In this document: piece after piece, positions 13,787-22,438 of the stretch
How positions within the stretch are numbered: the first letter of the stretch is position 1
Layout: every line of letters begins with the position of its first letter
Origin: a virus
DNA: 25,578 nt
Direction: 5' to 3' (one strand)
Virus record (IMG/VR): IMGVR_UViG_3300043774_000267
Location: 1-25,578 of that record
The notes under the pieces: generated by a model
The model's database searches: none
Told to the model about the DNA's origin: nothing
Seen by the model: only the letters and a program-made list of their open reading frames with translations
Translations under genes and position numbers: made by a program

Positions 13787-16557
13787 TATGCGTTCCTCAT
13801 ATTCCTTAATCGCATTTCGCGCTCAATAATCATTGTTACCTCACGAGCAATAATCTGTGCGTCAGCCTGCGGATTACCACTTCCGTTTACATTAATTACT
13901 GGTGAGATGTTAAAAGTTGCTCCACCTTGGAAAGTAGCACTTCCACCACTACGGGCAGACCCCATTGCTACAGGGTCACCTGTTTGGGCAGAACTAGTCT
14001 GAGGTATCTTGCGTGACTGAAGCACCTCTGCCATAACCTTGTTGCCACCCCAACCGGAATACATCTTGTTCACGGCTTCTGCGACAGCATAAGGATCGTT
14101 ACTATTATTTGTTAGGGCGTTAATAACACGCTTACCGTAGTTCTGCATATGGAACACATTCATACGGAGACCTTGCTCATAACTAGCAAAGTTCTTTACA
14201 CCTGATCCATCATTATTAAACTTTGACCATTGCCCCAATGCCACATCGGCGGGGTCTTTTGGAGCACTCTTAACAGCCAATGGGTTATACGCCGCACGAG
14301 TACCCTCACTAGCAATCCATGCTGACATGGCTTCTAGGTTTGAAGCAGTCACGGGTGCACCAACACGATTTAAGAAATCAGTAGACCATTGTTGGATGTC
14401 AACACCACTACGGGCCATACCTCCATTAGTAAATGCGCCAGTAAACGCTCCTGATGTACTTGTCGCTGTGCCAACGCCTCGTCGTCGCCGTGGGCTACCC
14501 GAACCACCACTTAGACCAGTAGAGCCAAGGAAACCACTCGCTCGGAACGCAGAGATAGCATCAGCCATGCTCATACCCGCAAAAGATGCAGTAGTTACGC
14601 CTGCGTTAGTTGTACCACCACCTCCGTAAGCACCATCAGTGTGTTCAGTTCTTCCAGATGAGACACCTCCTGATGACATTGGCTCACCACCCCAAGGGCG
14701 GCCCTGCTTTTCGTATTCAGTACGACCATTAGGAAGTTCCGATGGCTGGACATGCCAAGGCTCCCCCATACTTTCAAAGTGCTTCAAACCAAAGCGGGCG
14801 GCATTAGCGGTAACCCAACTCATGTCACCAGTTAAGTCAGCCGCAAGACCAATTTCGTGCATTGAGCGACCAGGGGGAGCGGCTTGAGCACCACTCACAT
14901 GCTCCCAGTAAGAGCCATCCCATTCCCAGTTCTTTTTACCTTCAGCATCCACAGGGCTAGAGGTCTTACGATAACGCGAGCGGAACATAGTTTCTTGGGC
15001 GGCTTTACTACGGTAACCTGTACCCAATCCAACTTTTCCACCAGATGCGGCAATTAGTTGATCCACACGCTGTTGCATGGTAGGGTGCATTTTCCCTGAA
15101 CCACCCGATGTGTTTGGATCACCAGTTTTACCCATTGAGGGTAGATTACGACCAGGACCTGGGTCACCAGCAGCAGGAGCATCCATAGCACCACCGAATG
15201 CAGTTGCAAGACCACCAAGTATCATTAATGGCACACCAACAGCGGCGCCAACACCAGTGGTAGAAATAGCCGCACCAGCCATCATTGCGGCTGGACCTAA
15301 TGCTTTAAGTATACCACCAGTCGCCTTTCGCTGAGGCTTGGTTTCAATAGCCTTACCAACAATTCCTGAAAGCCTATCCTCAAGTCTCCCAAATGCCTGT
15401 TCAAGGCTTTGAGTTGTCTTTTCAAGTTTGGCAAAGTTGTCCTGTTGACGACCATAGAAATCTTCTTCGCGCCCAGTTTTGACGCGCGTGGTTTCTTCAA
15501 TTTGTGTAGCGAAGTTGTCTTCAATACCGACAAACTCCCTCTGAGACTTGCTAGAAGGGTCATACATACCCTTGCCACCCTTAGCACCATACTGCTGGTT
15601 TGCCATTGCATATTGGATAACTATGTCTTGAGTGGCAGAGTCAATACCCATATCTGCTAAGCGGGAACGCGTATTACTACCTTGCTGTAAGGCACCGCCA
15701 GGGTTTCTGAGATTAGTTAAACCTGATGCTCGCGCTAGGTTTTGGATAACTTCAGTACCACTACGCTGACCACCCCCAGGCATATATAGACTTTGACCAG
15801 TCATCATGAACATGCGGTTAGTAGTTTGGGCGCTACCTAAACTAGTAAGCATATTAGTAACACCCTCAGCACCGAGGCTATATCCCGATAGAGCATTTAA
15901 GCCCTCAACAGTGGATGCATTACCAAGAGCACTAATACCAGTAGATGCCTGCATTCCCATTAAGGCATTAATACCATTAGTACCGAGGCGGTAGTTAGTT
16001 AATGGTTGGCGGTAAGCATTACGGACACCAGCATTACTGAGACCAGTAATTTGTTGATACATAACTGACATCTTGTCGGCTGATGATGAATATTCATAAC
16101 CTCGCGCAATACGCGAATCCATTGCCGCAACACCAGCGCCAACCACATTACCAATAGCCATTGCCGCACTCGTGAATGCTCCACCACGACTTTGTTGCAT
16201 TACCTCCATCGCAGACATGCGACGATTACCACCACTTGCGGCTGGATCAAGACTGTAATTAGTGTTACTACTAGTGGTGGATGTTGGACCACTATTAACC
16301 ATTACTGGGTGACCTTGGCTACCCTGAGCAACACCAGTGGTGACACCCCCAATAGCGCCAACATTAAGCCCCTTTAGAGCGGCGGCGGCTTTAGTTCCTT
16401 TGGCAGTAATGGCATCTAATGATCTAGCAACACCAGCAAGAGCAACCGACAATGAAGTTGCCTCCCGTGTCATCTTTGCAAGACGACTTCCTCCGCCAGT
16501 GATTGGGGTAGGGGTAGCGCCATTTCCTGCTATGTTTGGTTCATTTGGCGGTGCCAT
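13786..16557 (-). CDS. Tape measure protein with M15 peptidase and lysozyme-like domains
   Basis: At 923 residues, directly downstream of the tail chaperone, this is the probable tape measure that fixes tail length. After an Ala/Gly/Ser-rich N-terminus come a charged coiled-coil-like region (about 340-405) and a hydrophobic stretch (about 419-458) that could insert in a membrane. Residues about 490-615 are a VanY/M15 D-Ala-D-Ala peptidase: GLGTGYRSKAAQETMF, SMHEIGLAADLTG and GEPWHVQP, giving zinc ligands H567, D574, H602 and catalytic E599. Residues about 715-870 look lysozyme/transglycosylase-like: SAWIASEGTRAAYNPLA with likely acid E751, then FASYEQGLRMNVFHMQNYG. Both would open the cell wall for DNA entry. 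GGAGGG precedes the ATG. Confidence 0.85.
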   Translation of the reverse strand: MAPPNEPNIAGNGATPTPITGGGSRLAKMTREATSLSVALAGVARSLDAITAKGTKAAAALKGLNVGAIGGVTTGVAQGSQGHPVMVNSGPTSTTSSNTNYSLDPAASGGNRRMSAMEVMQQSRGGAFTSAAMAIGNVVGAGVAAMDSRIARGYEYSSSADKMSVMYQQITGLSNAGVRNAYRQPLTNYRLGTNGINALMGMQASTGISALGNASTVEGLNALSGYSLGAEGVTNMLTSLGSAQTTNRMFMMTGQSLYMPGGGQRSGTEVIQNLARASGLTNLRNPGGALQQGSNTRSRLADMGIDSATQDIVIQYAMANQQYGAKGGKGMYDPSSKSQREFVGIEDNFATQIEETTRVKTGREEDFYGRQQDNFAKLEKTTQSLEQAFGRLEDRLSGIVGKAIETKPQRKATGGILKALGPAAMMAGAAISTTGVGAAVGVPLMILGGLATAFGGAMDAPAAGDPGPGRNLPSMGKTGDPNTSGGSGKMHPTMQQRVDQLIAASGGKVGLGTGYRSKAAQETMFRSRYRKTSSPVDAEGKKNWEWDGSYWEHVSGAQAAPPGRSMHEIGLAADLTGDMSWVTANAARFGLKHFESMGEPWHVQPSELPNGRTEYEKQGRPWGGEPMSSGGVSSGRTEHTDGAYGGGGTTNAGVTTASFAGMSMADAISAFRASGFLGSTGLSGGSGSPRRRRGVGTATSTSGAFTGAFTNGGMARSGVDIQQWSTDFLNRVGAPVTASNLEAMSAWIASEGTRAAYNPLAVKSAPKDPADVALGQWSKFNNDGSGVKNFASYEQGLRMNVFHMQNYGKRVINALTNNSNDPYAVAEAVNKMYSGWGGNKVMAEVLQSRKIPQTSSAQTGDPVAMGSARSGGSATFQGGATFNISPVINVNGSGNPQADAQIIAREVTMIIEREMRLRNMRNA

Positions 16558-16559
16558 GA

Positions 16560-16730
16560 CTACCCTCCATTACTTTGCCACCGTGCTAACTTTCCCCAGA
16601 ACAGCCGTTCTCTGACGGGCATGTTCTTTACCTCATTTAAAGAAAATCCTTTGTAGACAGTGGCTATGGAGTTGTATTCCCAGTATATATTATCAATATT
16701 AACCGAATAAAAGTGAGACCCAGTCAAACA
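16560..16730 (-). CDS. Overlapping second frame of the tail assembly chaperone (recoded extension)
   Basis: In the frame one base ahead of the chaperone, an open stretch runs from just after a TGA (16733-16731) to a TAG at 16562-16560, two bases before the tape measure ATG. It reads FYSVNIDNIYWEYNSIATVY, then KGFSLNEVKNMPVRERLFWG and KLARWQSNGG. The 'EVxxMPVRxRxxW' block looks like the C-terminus of T4 gp26/gp51-type baseplate assembly proteins, so I treat it as real coding. A ribosome would reach it by a +1 (or -2) shift between 16730 and 16701, for example at the T4 run 16712-16709. This mimics the E/E' and G/GT pairs before tape measure genes. Starting at TTG 16727, or an indel error, are alternatives. 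Confidence 0.72.
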   Translation of the reverse strand, partial: CLTGSHFYSVNIDNIYWEYNSIATVYKGFSLNEVKNMPVRERLFWGKLARWQSNGG

Positions 16731-17472
16731 TCAATGTAATCTCCTCATTACAGTGTCCGCACGGGGCATTCACCTCCCGAGGACTCGGGCCTACTTTGGC
16801 GTTGAATACTGCACTGATAATGGTAGAACGATCTGCAATGCTTAGATTTCGTGCCCATTGTTCTTTATTAGTAACATCAATCTGAGCGCAACGGGCGATC
16901 ATCATGGTGTTTTGTTGCGCTGTATTTTTACCTGAACGACCAATCTTGGCGCTGTCATCTGAGTTGGGGTGATTCAAGTTAAGTGTTGAACCATCCCTGA
17001 GGATAACTTTGATTTGCTTGCGGACTGACTCTTGATCTCCCTCAATTGGGAAGTCAGAGTTCAGGTCAATAAGTAAATCGTTTGATTGATTGCAATGTGG
17101 GCACGAAACTTTGAATTCTCGCGTTTCGCCGTATGTAGCGCGAATAACTGCCAAGAATAGTAAGTCACGATCTCCAATAATCAACTCGTTGAGAACTACT
17201 GGAGTTTGCTTAATTGAGATATCACCAATTGATACAACAACGCGCTTCAACAAGGCAAGTACATACTCACCATAGTTAGAAGTTGTTCGGGCTTCCATAC
17301 TGGAGAGGAATTCTTCATCCTCACCAGTCATCTCCCGGACGATTGCATTTGTAACCCAATCACTTCCTATTTTAATTCCACGAATAAGTTCAACACCCGT
17401 ATTGGGTGACTTAGGCATGGTTGGCGCGCTCTCCATAGAGATAGCGTCAAAACTTTGGACATTTGTTGTCAT
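16699..17472 (-). CDS. Tail assembly chaperone / gp26-like protein with split zinc site
   Basis: A 257-residue soluble protein between tail tube and tape measure, the canonical place of tail assembly chaperones (P2 gpE, lambda gpG). It looks like the T4 baseplate-protein family of gp26/gp51: GRDLLFLAVIRATYGE-type central helix written here as IIGDRDLLFLAVIRATYGET, then FKVSCPHCNQSNDLLIDL. A second CxxC comes near the end, VNAPCGHCNEEITLMFDW. Cysteines C124/C127 and C238/C241 probably form one zinc site. It likely coats the tape measure until tube assembly. AAGGAG precedes the ATG. Its last codons overlap an open second frame that carries the rest of the family's C-terminus. Confidence 0.8.
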   Translation of the reverse strand: MTTNVQSFDAISMESAPTMPKSPNTGVELIRGIKIGSDWVTNAIVREMTGEDEEFLSSMEARTTSNYGEYVLALLKRVVVSIGDISIKQTPVVLNELIIGDRDLLFLAVIRATYGETREFKVSCPHCNQSNDLLIDLNSDFPIEGDQESVRKQIKVILRDGSTLNLNHPNSDDSAKIGRSGKNTAQQNTMMIARCAQIDVTNKEQWARNLSIADRSTIISAVFNAKVGPSPREVNAPCGHCNEEITLMFDWVSLLFG

Positions 17473-17524
17473 GTAATGCTCCTTGTTAGGTACTCATAAT
17501 ATACACCCTAATGAGTGTTATGTA

Positions 17525-18175
17525 TCAGACTGCGACTGGGGTTGTGGTTGGGGTTGAAGTTGCGGGTTCGTTAGTTGGATTCCAGTTAATTTCAAAACCT
17601 TCATGGTTAACCGTCATCTGCTGGATCATGATTGAACTATTACCAGCGTTGAGGTCACCTAATGCATAGCCAGCGGGCCATGCATTATAGATTGTGAATT
17701 CAAGTTTCTTATTACCAGGAGAGATAACACGACCCAATGACCCTGGGTCCTGTGAATAACCAGCATTACCAGAACTATCTGCTGCTGCTGCTGTGAATGG
17801 GTGGTCATAAACAGTAACAATAATGTTACAACGGTAATCATTACGGCTACCAGTACTACCAGCATCATCAGCAAGAGCACCTTGAGTCCAAGAATGCATG
17901 AATTGCTGCCAGCGCCACAATTGGTCTTGTCCTTCAAACACGCCACGACTGAAGGTAATGGGGTTAAAGTCTGACTGACCAATCATCTTGTGTGGATGGG
18001 TATTCATACCACCTTCACGATAAGGGATCATTTCGTTAGTAACGCTTAGTCCAGTAACAACGGCAAAACCAAGATTACCAATGTTCGGGGTAGCGGTTTC
18101 CAAAATTCCCGTTGGGACAATCTTTACCGTGAACTTAAAGTCACGCAATGGATCGGTACGAGTTAATACTGCCAT
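17525..18175 (-). CDS. Tail tube protein, gp19 family
   Basis: Subunit of the inner tube through which DNA leaves the particle. The T4 gp19-type signature is clear: PLRDFKFTVKIVPTG at the start, GLSVTNEMIPYREGGMNTHP, then HKMIGQSDFNPITFSRGVFE and LWRWQQFMHSW. It closes with KKLEFTIYNAWPAGYALGDL and MTVNHEGFEINW. An insertion DPGSLGRVISP sits on one loop. At 216 residues it is slightly larger than the T4 protein. AAGGAGAAACATG gives a strong start. It follows the sheath gene after 8 nt, the normal sheath-tube pairing. Confidence 0.93.
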   Translation of the reverse strand: MAVLTRTDPLRDFKFTVKIVPTGILETATPNIGNLGFAVVTGLSVTNEMIPYREGGMNTHPHKMIGQSDFNPITFSRGVFEGQDQLWRWQQFMHSWTQGALADDAGSTGSRNDYRCNIIVTVYDHPFTAAAADSSGNAGYSQDPGSLGRVISPGNKKLEFTIYNAWPAGYALGDLNAGNSSIMIQQMTVNHEGFEINWNPTNEPATSTPTTTPVAV

Positions 18176-18183
18176 GTTTCTCC

Positions 18184-19749
18184 TTAGATAGTTTCAATGG
18201 TGGTACTTCCACCAAGCCATTGACTTACATTAATAACAATAAATTCCGCTGGGTACAACAACGATACACCAATTTGTACATTCACTTGTCCGTTACTAAT
18301 AGATGTTGCTGTGTTGTTTGTGGAGTTACATACAACAAAGAATGCCTCGCTCGGGGTACGACCCTTAAGTCCACCCGATCCCCACAAATCAGCCAAAAAC
18401 TTGTTAAGTTTTACAGTAATGCTTGACCACAAACGCGAATCGTTGGGTTCAAAGAGAGCAAACTGAGTGAGTTCTTTTGAACTGTTCTTAATATAGTTTA
18501 AAGTACGACGAACAGGAATGTATTTGTCAGCCTTACCCAAGTTCAAAGTACGAGCACCTTGGATAATAATTCCAGCGCCAGGAACTGCCCTAAAAGTATT
18601 AACACCTGATTCGTACAACAATCCGACTGTTGCTTCTGTAAACGGAGTAACAAGTCCGAGAGCATTACGAACCTCAAGGCTGTAACCTGCGGGAGCCTTA
18701 GCAACTGTGCGCTCTACCTCAGTACGAGCAAACATACCAGCAACTGCACCACCTGGGAATGTGTCACGGATTGCGCCAACACCAGTCTTAGTGGGATCGG
18801 TCATCTTCAACATTGGGTAATACACTGCGCCATAACCCTGATCAGAGTTATAGGTGTTAGCCACTGCTGAGATACCAACCTGCGTGGTAAGTGACGGGTC
18901 TGGGTCAATAATCACAAATGAATCACCGCGAGTAGCGGCAACTGCGAGTGCTGACTTGACAATTTCAGAACGGAATTGACCAACTGCGTTAATAATAAGA
19001 GGTTCAGGAATATCAATCAAATTATTAAAAGCCGTAGAGAATGGGGTGTCCCAATCTGCTGGTGCGGCTGATCCGACAGCGGCAGTACCTGCATTACCAC
19101 CAGTAAATGCTTTATTTAAAGCAAATCCAGCAACGCTCGCTCCTGTATAAGTAAACCCAGCGGATGCCGATGTCTGTGCGGCAAAATTAGTAAGATTTAC
19201 ATATGCAGAGTAGTTGTTAACAACAATTGGAGCATAACGGCTACTGTTTGGTGATGGACTGAGTTCATTCCATAATTCAACTTCTACACCATTTAGTTTA
19301 ACCGACAAGTTAAATGTTGGGAAGTTATTTGAAGCCACATCTAATGTGGTGGTGCCAGCAGTTGTGGTTAGCGTGATGTCATTACCAAAAGTACCTGGAT
19401 CAAGCGCCGTGGCACTAAACAATGAGGCTGACGCAGTAGTGCTATTTGGCTGGTAGTACATAACTGAAGCAGCGGTGGCATTGACTGCGTTAGCGTAAGT
19501 AGCGCGAGATACATAACAACTACGACCACCATTGGCAAAGAATTGATACACGGCATAACCCAAATCATACAAGGTGTTAAGGTCACCAAATTGGTTGGTA
19601 TATGCGGACCATGAGGTAATCAGGGTTGGAGTAAGTGGTCCACGAGGGTTAATACCAACAAAAGCCGCAGTAGCGGTTCCGTTGTCTGCTCGTGCAATTG
19701 TCTTTAACGGAGATTCTGTTACATAGACTCCGGGGCGGGTATAAGCCAT
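18184..19749 (-). CDS. Contractile tail sheath protein
   Basis: Outer sheath subunit that shortens to drive the tube into the cell. It opens with AYTRPGVYVTESPLKTIARA, then FVGINPRGPLTPTLITSWSA and YQFFANGGRSCYVSRA, all standard sheath landmarks. A variable surface domain follows (about residues 85-260). The C-terminal core contains INTFRAVPGAGIIIQGARTL-type sequence, the conserved 'G V N x x R' and 'R T L' region written here as YESGVNTFRAVPGAGIIIQG, then DKYIPVRRTLNYIKNSSKEL and FALFEPNDSRLWSSI. At 521 residues it is of usual size. TGGAGG lies upstream. Confidence 0.95.
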   Translation of the reverse strand: MAYTRPGVYVTESPLKTIARADNGTATAAFVGINPRGPLTPTLITSWSAYTNQFGDLNTLYDLGYAVYQFFANGGRSCYVSRATYANAVNATAASVMYYQPNSTTASASLFSATALDPGTFGNDITLTTTAGTTTLDVASNNFPTFNLSVKLNGVEVELWNELSPSPNSSRYAPIVVNNYSAYVNLTNFAAQTSASAGFTYTGASVAGFALNKAFTGGNAGTAAVGSAAPADWDTPFSTAFNNLIDIPEPLIINAVGQFRSEIVKSALAVAATRGDSFVIIDPDPSLTTQVGISAVANTYNSDQGYGAVYYPMLKMTDPTKTGVGAIRDTFPGGAVAGMFARTEVERTVAKAPAGYSLEVRNALGLVTPFTEATVGLLYESGVNTFRAVPGAGIIIQGARTLNLGKADKYIPVRRTLNYIKNSSKELTQFALFEPNDSRLWSSITVKLNKFLADLWGSGGLKGRTPSEAFFVVCNSTNNTATSISNGQVNVQIGVSLLYPAEFIVINVSQWLGGSTTIETI

Positions 19750-19771
19750 GAGTAATCCTCCAGTGGATTAT

Positions 19772-20452
19772 TTAATAGGTTTCGGTCAGGTTGGAGTTCA
19801 TATAAGAAATACTACTACTAATTGTGGCAACTCGCTTAGAGGCTACCATACTTGTAGTTGTCATTTCTGCGGACATTTTTAAAGTATACACTTTTCTAAA
19901 TATCCTCTTTCGGTAGCCAGCCTCAGGGTCAAGGAGGTCGGCTGTAACCCAATCAAGGAGATCAAATCTGCGGATGGTTCCATCCTCAGGTACATCTATA
20001 AAGCCATAACGCAAACGAGCGCGACTATGGAGCATTTGAGAACTAAGTTGGCGGTCATGCAATGCAGAGCGGGTGTAAGTAGACACCTGATATAGGATGT
20101 CTACTGGTACAAATTCATTGGTGGCAACCATAGAAGCAGACGCAGCAAATTGTGTAAAATTATAGTGCTCGCTAGGCCAGTATTGAAGAGCGTTTGGCCC
20201 CGTATATTGCAAAGAAGCGGCTCCGCTAGTGGAAGCATATAACTGTACTTCTGAATGCTGACGATCCAAGGCATGAACAATGTCAATCATTTCAATGGTA
20301 ATAAATGGGTAGGTGCGCTCTGTGTCACCCTCAGGGTAACGGAAGAACACCTGTACGGGTCGTGCGGCATTCTTATCATCTGTTACGGTCATACCCGAGA
20401 AACGGGTCTTTACAGCGGCATCTTCTGCTAAAAGGAATCCGGGGTTAGTCAT
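19772..20452 (-). CDS. Neck/tail-terminator candidate
   Basis: A 226-residue virion protein immediately before the sheath gene. I recognise the pattern from structural regions of other myoviruses, but not a defined family. It starts NPGFLLAEDAAVKTRFSGMT, then VTDDKNAARPVQVFFRYPEG and YPFITIEMIDIVHALDRQHS. It ends with RRFDLLDWVTADLLDPEAGY and a strand-rich tail. Position between connector genes and sheath fits the T4 gp15/gp3-type terminator that joins the tail top to the neck. Its start overlaps the previous stop by one base (TAATG). Confidence 0.65.
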   Translation of the reverse strand: MTNPGFLLAEDAAVKTRFSGMTVTDDKNAARPVQVFFRYPEGDTERTYPFITIEMIDIVHALDRQHSEVQLYASTSGAASLQYTGPNALQYWPSEHYNFTQFAASASMVATNEFVPVDILYQVSTYTRSALHDRQLSSQMLHSRARLRYGFIDVPEDGTIRRFDLLDWVTADLLDPEAGYRKRIFRKVYTLKMSAEMTTTSMVASKRVATISSSISYMNSNLTETY

Positions 20453-20859
20453 TACATAACCTCTTCTAGGGCATTGTCTAGGATTTTAGCCAGAATGTCT
20501 CCGCTATTTGCCATTGAACGAACACGCCCACCAGCACCACTATTAGGACCACCATACTCAAGTTCCATGTACTTTTGCTCAATGTCAGAGCCACCCTGTA
20601 CGGAATATGAAAGTGATTGACCATCCGTAGAGAGTCCAACCGTGAGGTGGGAAGCAATATCAGCCCACTCGGGGTACATACTTAGATTAGAGCGCGCCTC
20701 TTTTTCGTACTTTTTAATACCGTCCATGACAGCCTTATTAAACTTATTGTTCTTACCATTAAAGGATTCAACCATCTGAACAATCGGATCATCTTCAGAG
20801 ATAGGTATTAAAGAATCTTTATTTGCCATAGATTTGATGCCAAAGGTATAGAAAGACAT
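20452..20859 (-). CDS. Small neck protein, gp10-like candidate
   Basis: A 135-residue protein. I set the start at 20859 because AAAGGAGG lies just upstream of this ATG; the longer form from 20886 has no such site. The sequence SFYTFGIKSMANKDSLIPIS, a helix KFNKAVMDGIKKYEKEARSN and the glycine-rich MELEYGGPNSGAGGRVRSMA resemble HK97 gp10-type head-tail joining proteins, where a 'E x G' strand follows a basic helix. The family match is tentative. It lies among the connector genes, which supports a neck role. Confidence 0.65.
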   Translation of the reverse strand: MSFYTFGIKSMANKDSLIPISEDDPIVQMVESFNGKNNKFNKAVMDGIKKYEKEARSNLSMYPEWADIASHLTVGLSTDGQSLSYSVQGGSDIEQKYMELEYGGPNSGAGGRVRSMANSGDILAKILDNALEEVM

Positions 20860-20922
20860 AACTACCTCCTTTGAGAATCTAGGCAATGTGCATTGAAGAC
20901 GCGCATCTCCAATACATGTATT

Positions 20923-21462
20923 TTATCCTAAATTTGCTATTGATGTGGGCCAAGGAAGGTCAGATACTGAATAAGCCGCAGGACCTGGGTCATTGACCAT
21001 TTCCTGAGAGATGTAGGTCTCAATACCCTCAACAACGAGCATGACATCATCTCGGGCGCGACCACGGACTCGGTAGGACACCACGCTAAAATAGCGCCCG
21101 TCATACTGGAACATGTCGTTAAGGCGGTTTTGGTATTCCCAAGGGGCAGAAATACCAGCGGCTCGGAAGTCATCAATAGATGCCACAAAGTTAGTTAATT
21201 GAGTGGGCTGACGACCCTCAGGAATAGCGCGCTTCTGATCCTCAGATTCCGTAATCATCAGGACAGGAACGACTACACCAGTCTTGTAGCGACGACCACC
21301 ATTACCATAGGTACCTTCGTCGTAAACATCATCGTAGAGGCTGGATGCTGAGGCGCTAGTGCCCAATGGTACAAACTCATACCATACAATGGCTTCGCCA
21401 GCCTGAGAATGGTATGAGCGGTAATGCTTCCTGATAACGGATAACTCTCTGCGGACATCCAT
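20923..21462 (-). CDS. Neck/connector protein of unknown family
   Basis: A 179-residue protein starting MDVRRELSVIRKHYRSYHSQ, followed by a beta-rich body: GVVVPVLMITESEDQKRAIP, TNFVASIDDFRAAGISAPWE and RYFSVVSYRVRGRARDDVML. This pattern of an N-terminal helix then a small beta barrel suits head-tail joining proteins that sit under the portal. I cannot assign a precise family. It begins 5 nt after the preceding stop with little Shine-Dalgarno sequence, so translation probably depends on coupling. Confidence 0.62.
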   Translation of the reverse strand: MDVRRELSVIRKHYRSYHSQAGEAIVWYEFVPLGTSASASSLYDDVYDEGTYGNGGRRYKTGVVVPVLMITESEDQKRAIPEGRQPTQLTNFVASIDDFRAAGISAPWEYQNRLNDMFQYDGRYFSVVSYRVRGRARDDVMLVVEGIETYISQEMVNDPGPAAYSVSDLPWPTSIANLG

Positions 21463-21467
21463 GGTTA

Positions 21468-22268
21468 TCAGTAATACGCGATGTTAGAGAATGATCCAGT
21501 AGGAATTGCGCCGTCAATAAGAACATCCGTACGGAGGTCCTCTTCCTTAGCCTCATTTTCCACAACACCTTCATCAATAGCGGGCCATAGGCGTTCAGGC
21601 ATTGTGTAATCACCAAGTTCGCGCGGGCGGTACAAGGGAACAAGGTAGTTCGTGGTACGCGAGTTACGGCGAAGGGTGAACACTTCAATACGGTCAAAGC
21701 CGATATTAAGAGCGGCGGCATGTCGCTTGTATTCGCCTTCCCACTGCGCCAGTAATGATTGCACCATACGGAAACGCTGGCTGGCTGGGATGTGGATTGA
21801 TTCTGAGGTCATAACATCAATGTCACGACTGAACTCAGTCATTAGCGCCCAAAGTGCTTCGCAGATCGTGGCAATGCCGATGGCGTTAATAACAACATCA
21901 GACATTTCTTCAAGTTTATATTTTAGGTTAACCGTGTGTTTTTCAACGGCGCGCTGGGCGTAAAAAGAAAGATCATCTGGGGTAACCCATTCATAATAGT
22001 AACCCTCAACTAACAGTGTCGTGCTTGATGACAGCGTGTTAGATAATCGGACAACACCATTACGGGAGTCAATCGTGTATTCGCTGGGAGCCAATGTTGA
22101 GGCTGATCCTGAGCCTGAATACTTGGCAACCCAAATAGTGCTGGTGTCAATGTTGATATGACCCAACTCATATGTGCGACCTACTACAGGAAATGATACC
22201 TGAAAGAACTTCGGAAAGTCCCGTAGATAGGTTCTTGCAATTGTTTCAACATCTGTGATGGTTGCCAT
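21468..22268 (-). CDS. Connector/neck protein of unknown family
   Basis: A 266-residue protein; I take ATG 22268 over the GTG at 22274 because AGG lies about 6 nt before it. Residues 1-100 form a beta-rich region (YELGHINIDTSTIWVAKYSG, then EYTIDSRNGVVRLSNTLSSS). After that helices predominate: WVTPDDLSFYAQRAVEKHTV and SQRFRMVQSLLAQWEGEYKR. A helical lead-in with 'Q x L x x x W E x E Y K' is common in connector proteins such as gp6-type adaptors. The C-terminal tail is acidic (EGVVENEAKEEDLRTDVLID). Its place, first after the fibre and its tiny neighbour, suggests the portal-proximal adaptor. This is inferred from position. Confidence 0.62.
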   Translation of the reverse strand: MATITDVETIARTYLRDFPKFFQVSFPVVGRTYELGHINIDTSTIWVAKYSGSGSASTLAPSEYTIDSRNGVVRLSNTLSSSTTLLVEGYYYEWVTPDDLSFYAQRAVEKHTVNLKYKLEEMSDVVINAIGIATICEALWALMTEFSRDIDVMTSESIHIPASQRFRMVQSLLAQWEGEYKRHAAALNIGFDRIEVFTLRRNSRTTNYLVPLYRPRELGDYTMPERLWPAIDEGVVENEAKEEDLRTDVLIDGAIPTGSFSNIAYY

Positions 22269-22282
22269 GAACACCTATCCTA

Positions 22283-22438
22283 CTATTGATCGCCGGAACC
22301 TGCTCCCGGAATTGAGTCTTGGGCGGCCTGATTAACGCCAGGTTGGGTATCACGCAGTCGGTGGACCATAAAACCGCGCTTCAGAATGATCTGCTCCGCG
22401 GCAACATTTTCAATTGGTTCAATAGGTGTATCGCTCAT
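22283..22438 (-). CDS. 51-residue protein following the collar-domain fibre
   Basis: A tiny gene coding for MSDTPIEPIENVAAEQIILK, then RGFMVHRLRDTQPGVNQAAQ and DSIPGAGSGDQ. Its ATG overlaps the fibre stop by 4 nt (ATGA), and it fills the only gap between fibre and connector genes, so it is likely translated. The sequence is soluble and unstructured at both ends. No family is recognised. It may be a fibre partner or a neck peptide. Confidence 0.65.
   Translation of the reverse strand: MSDTPIEPIENVAAEQIILKRGFMVHRLRDTQPGVNQAAQDSIPGAGSGDQ

Noticed and set aside
17476-17524. TATATTAT in the gap between tube and chaperone genes as a late promoter.
   Set aside because: No -35-like partner at suitable spacing; the genes on both sides belong to one continuous leftward unit, so the signal is too weak to list.
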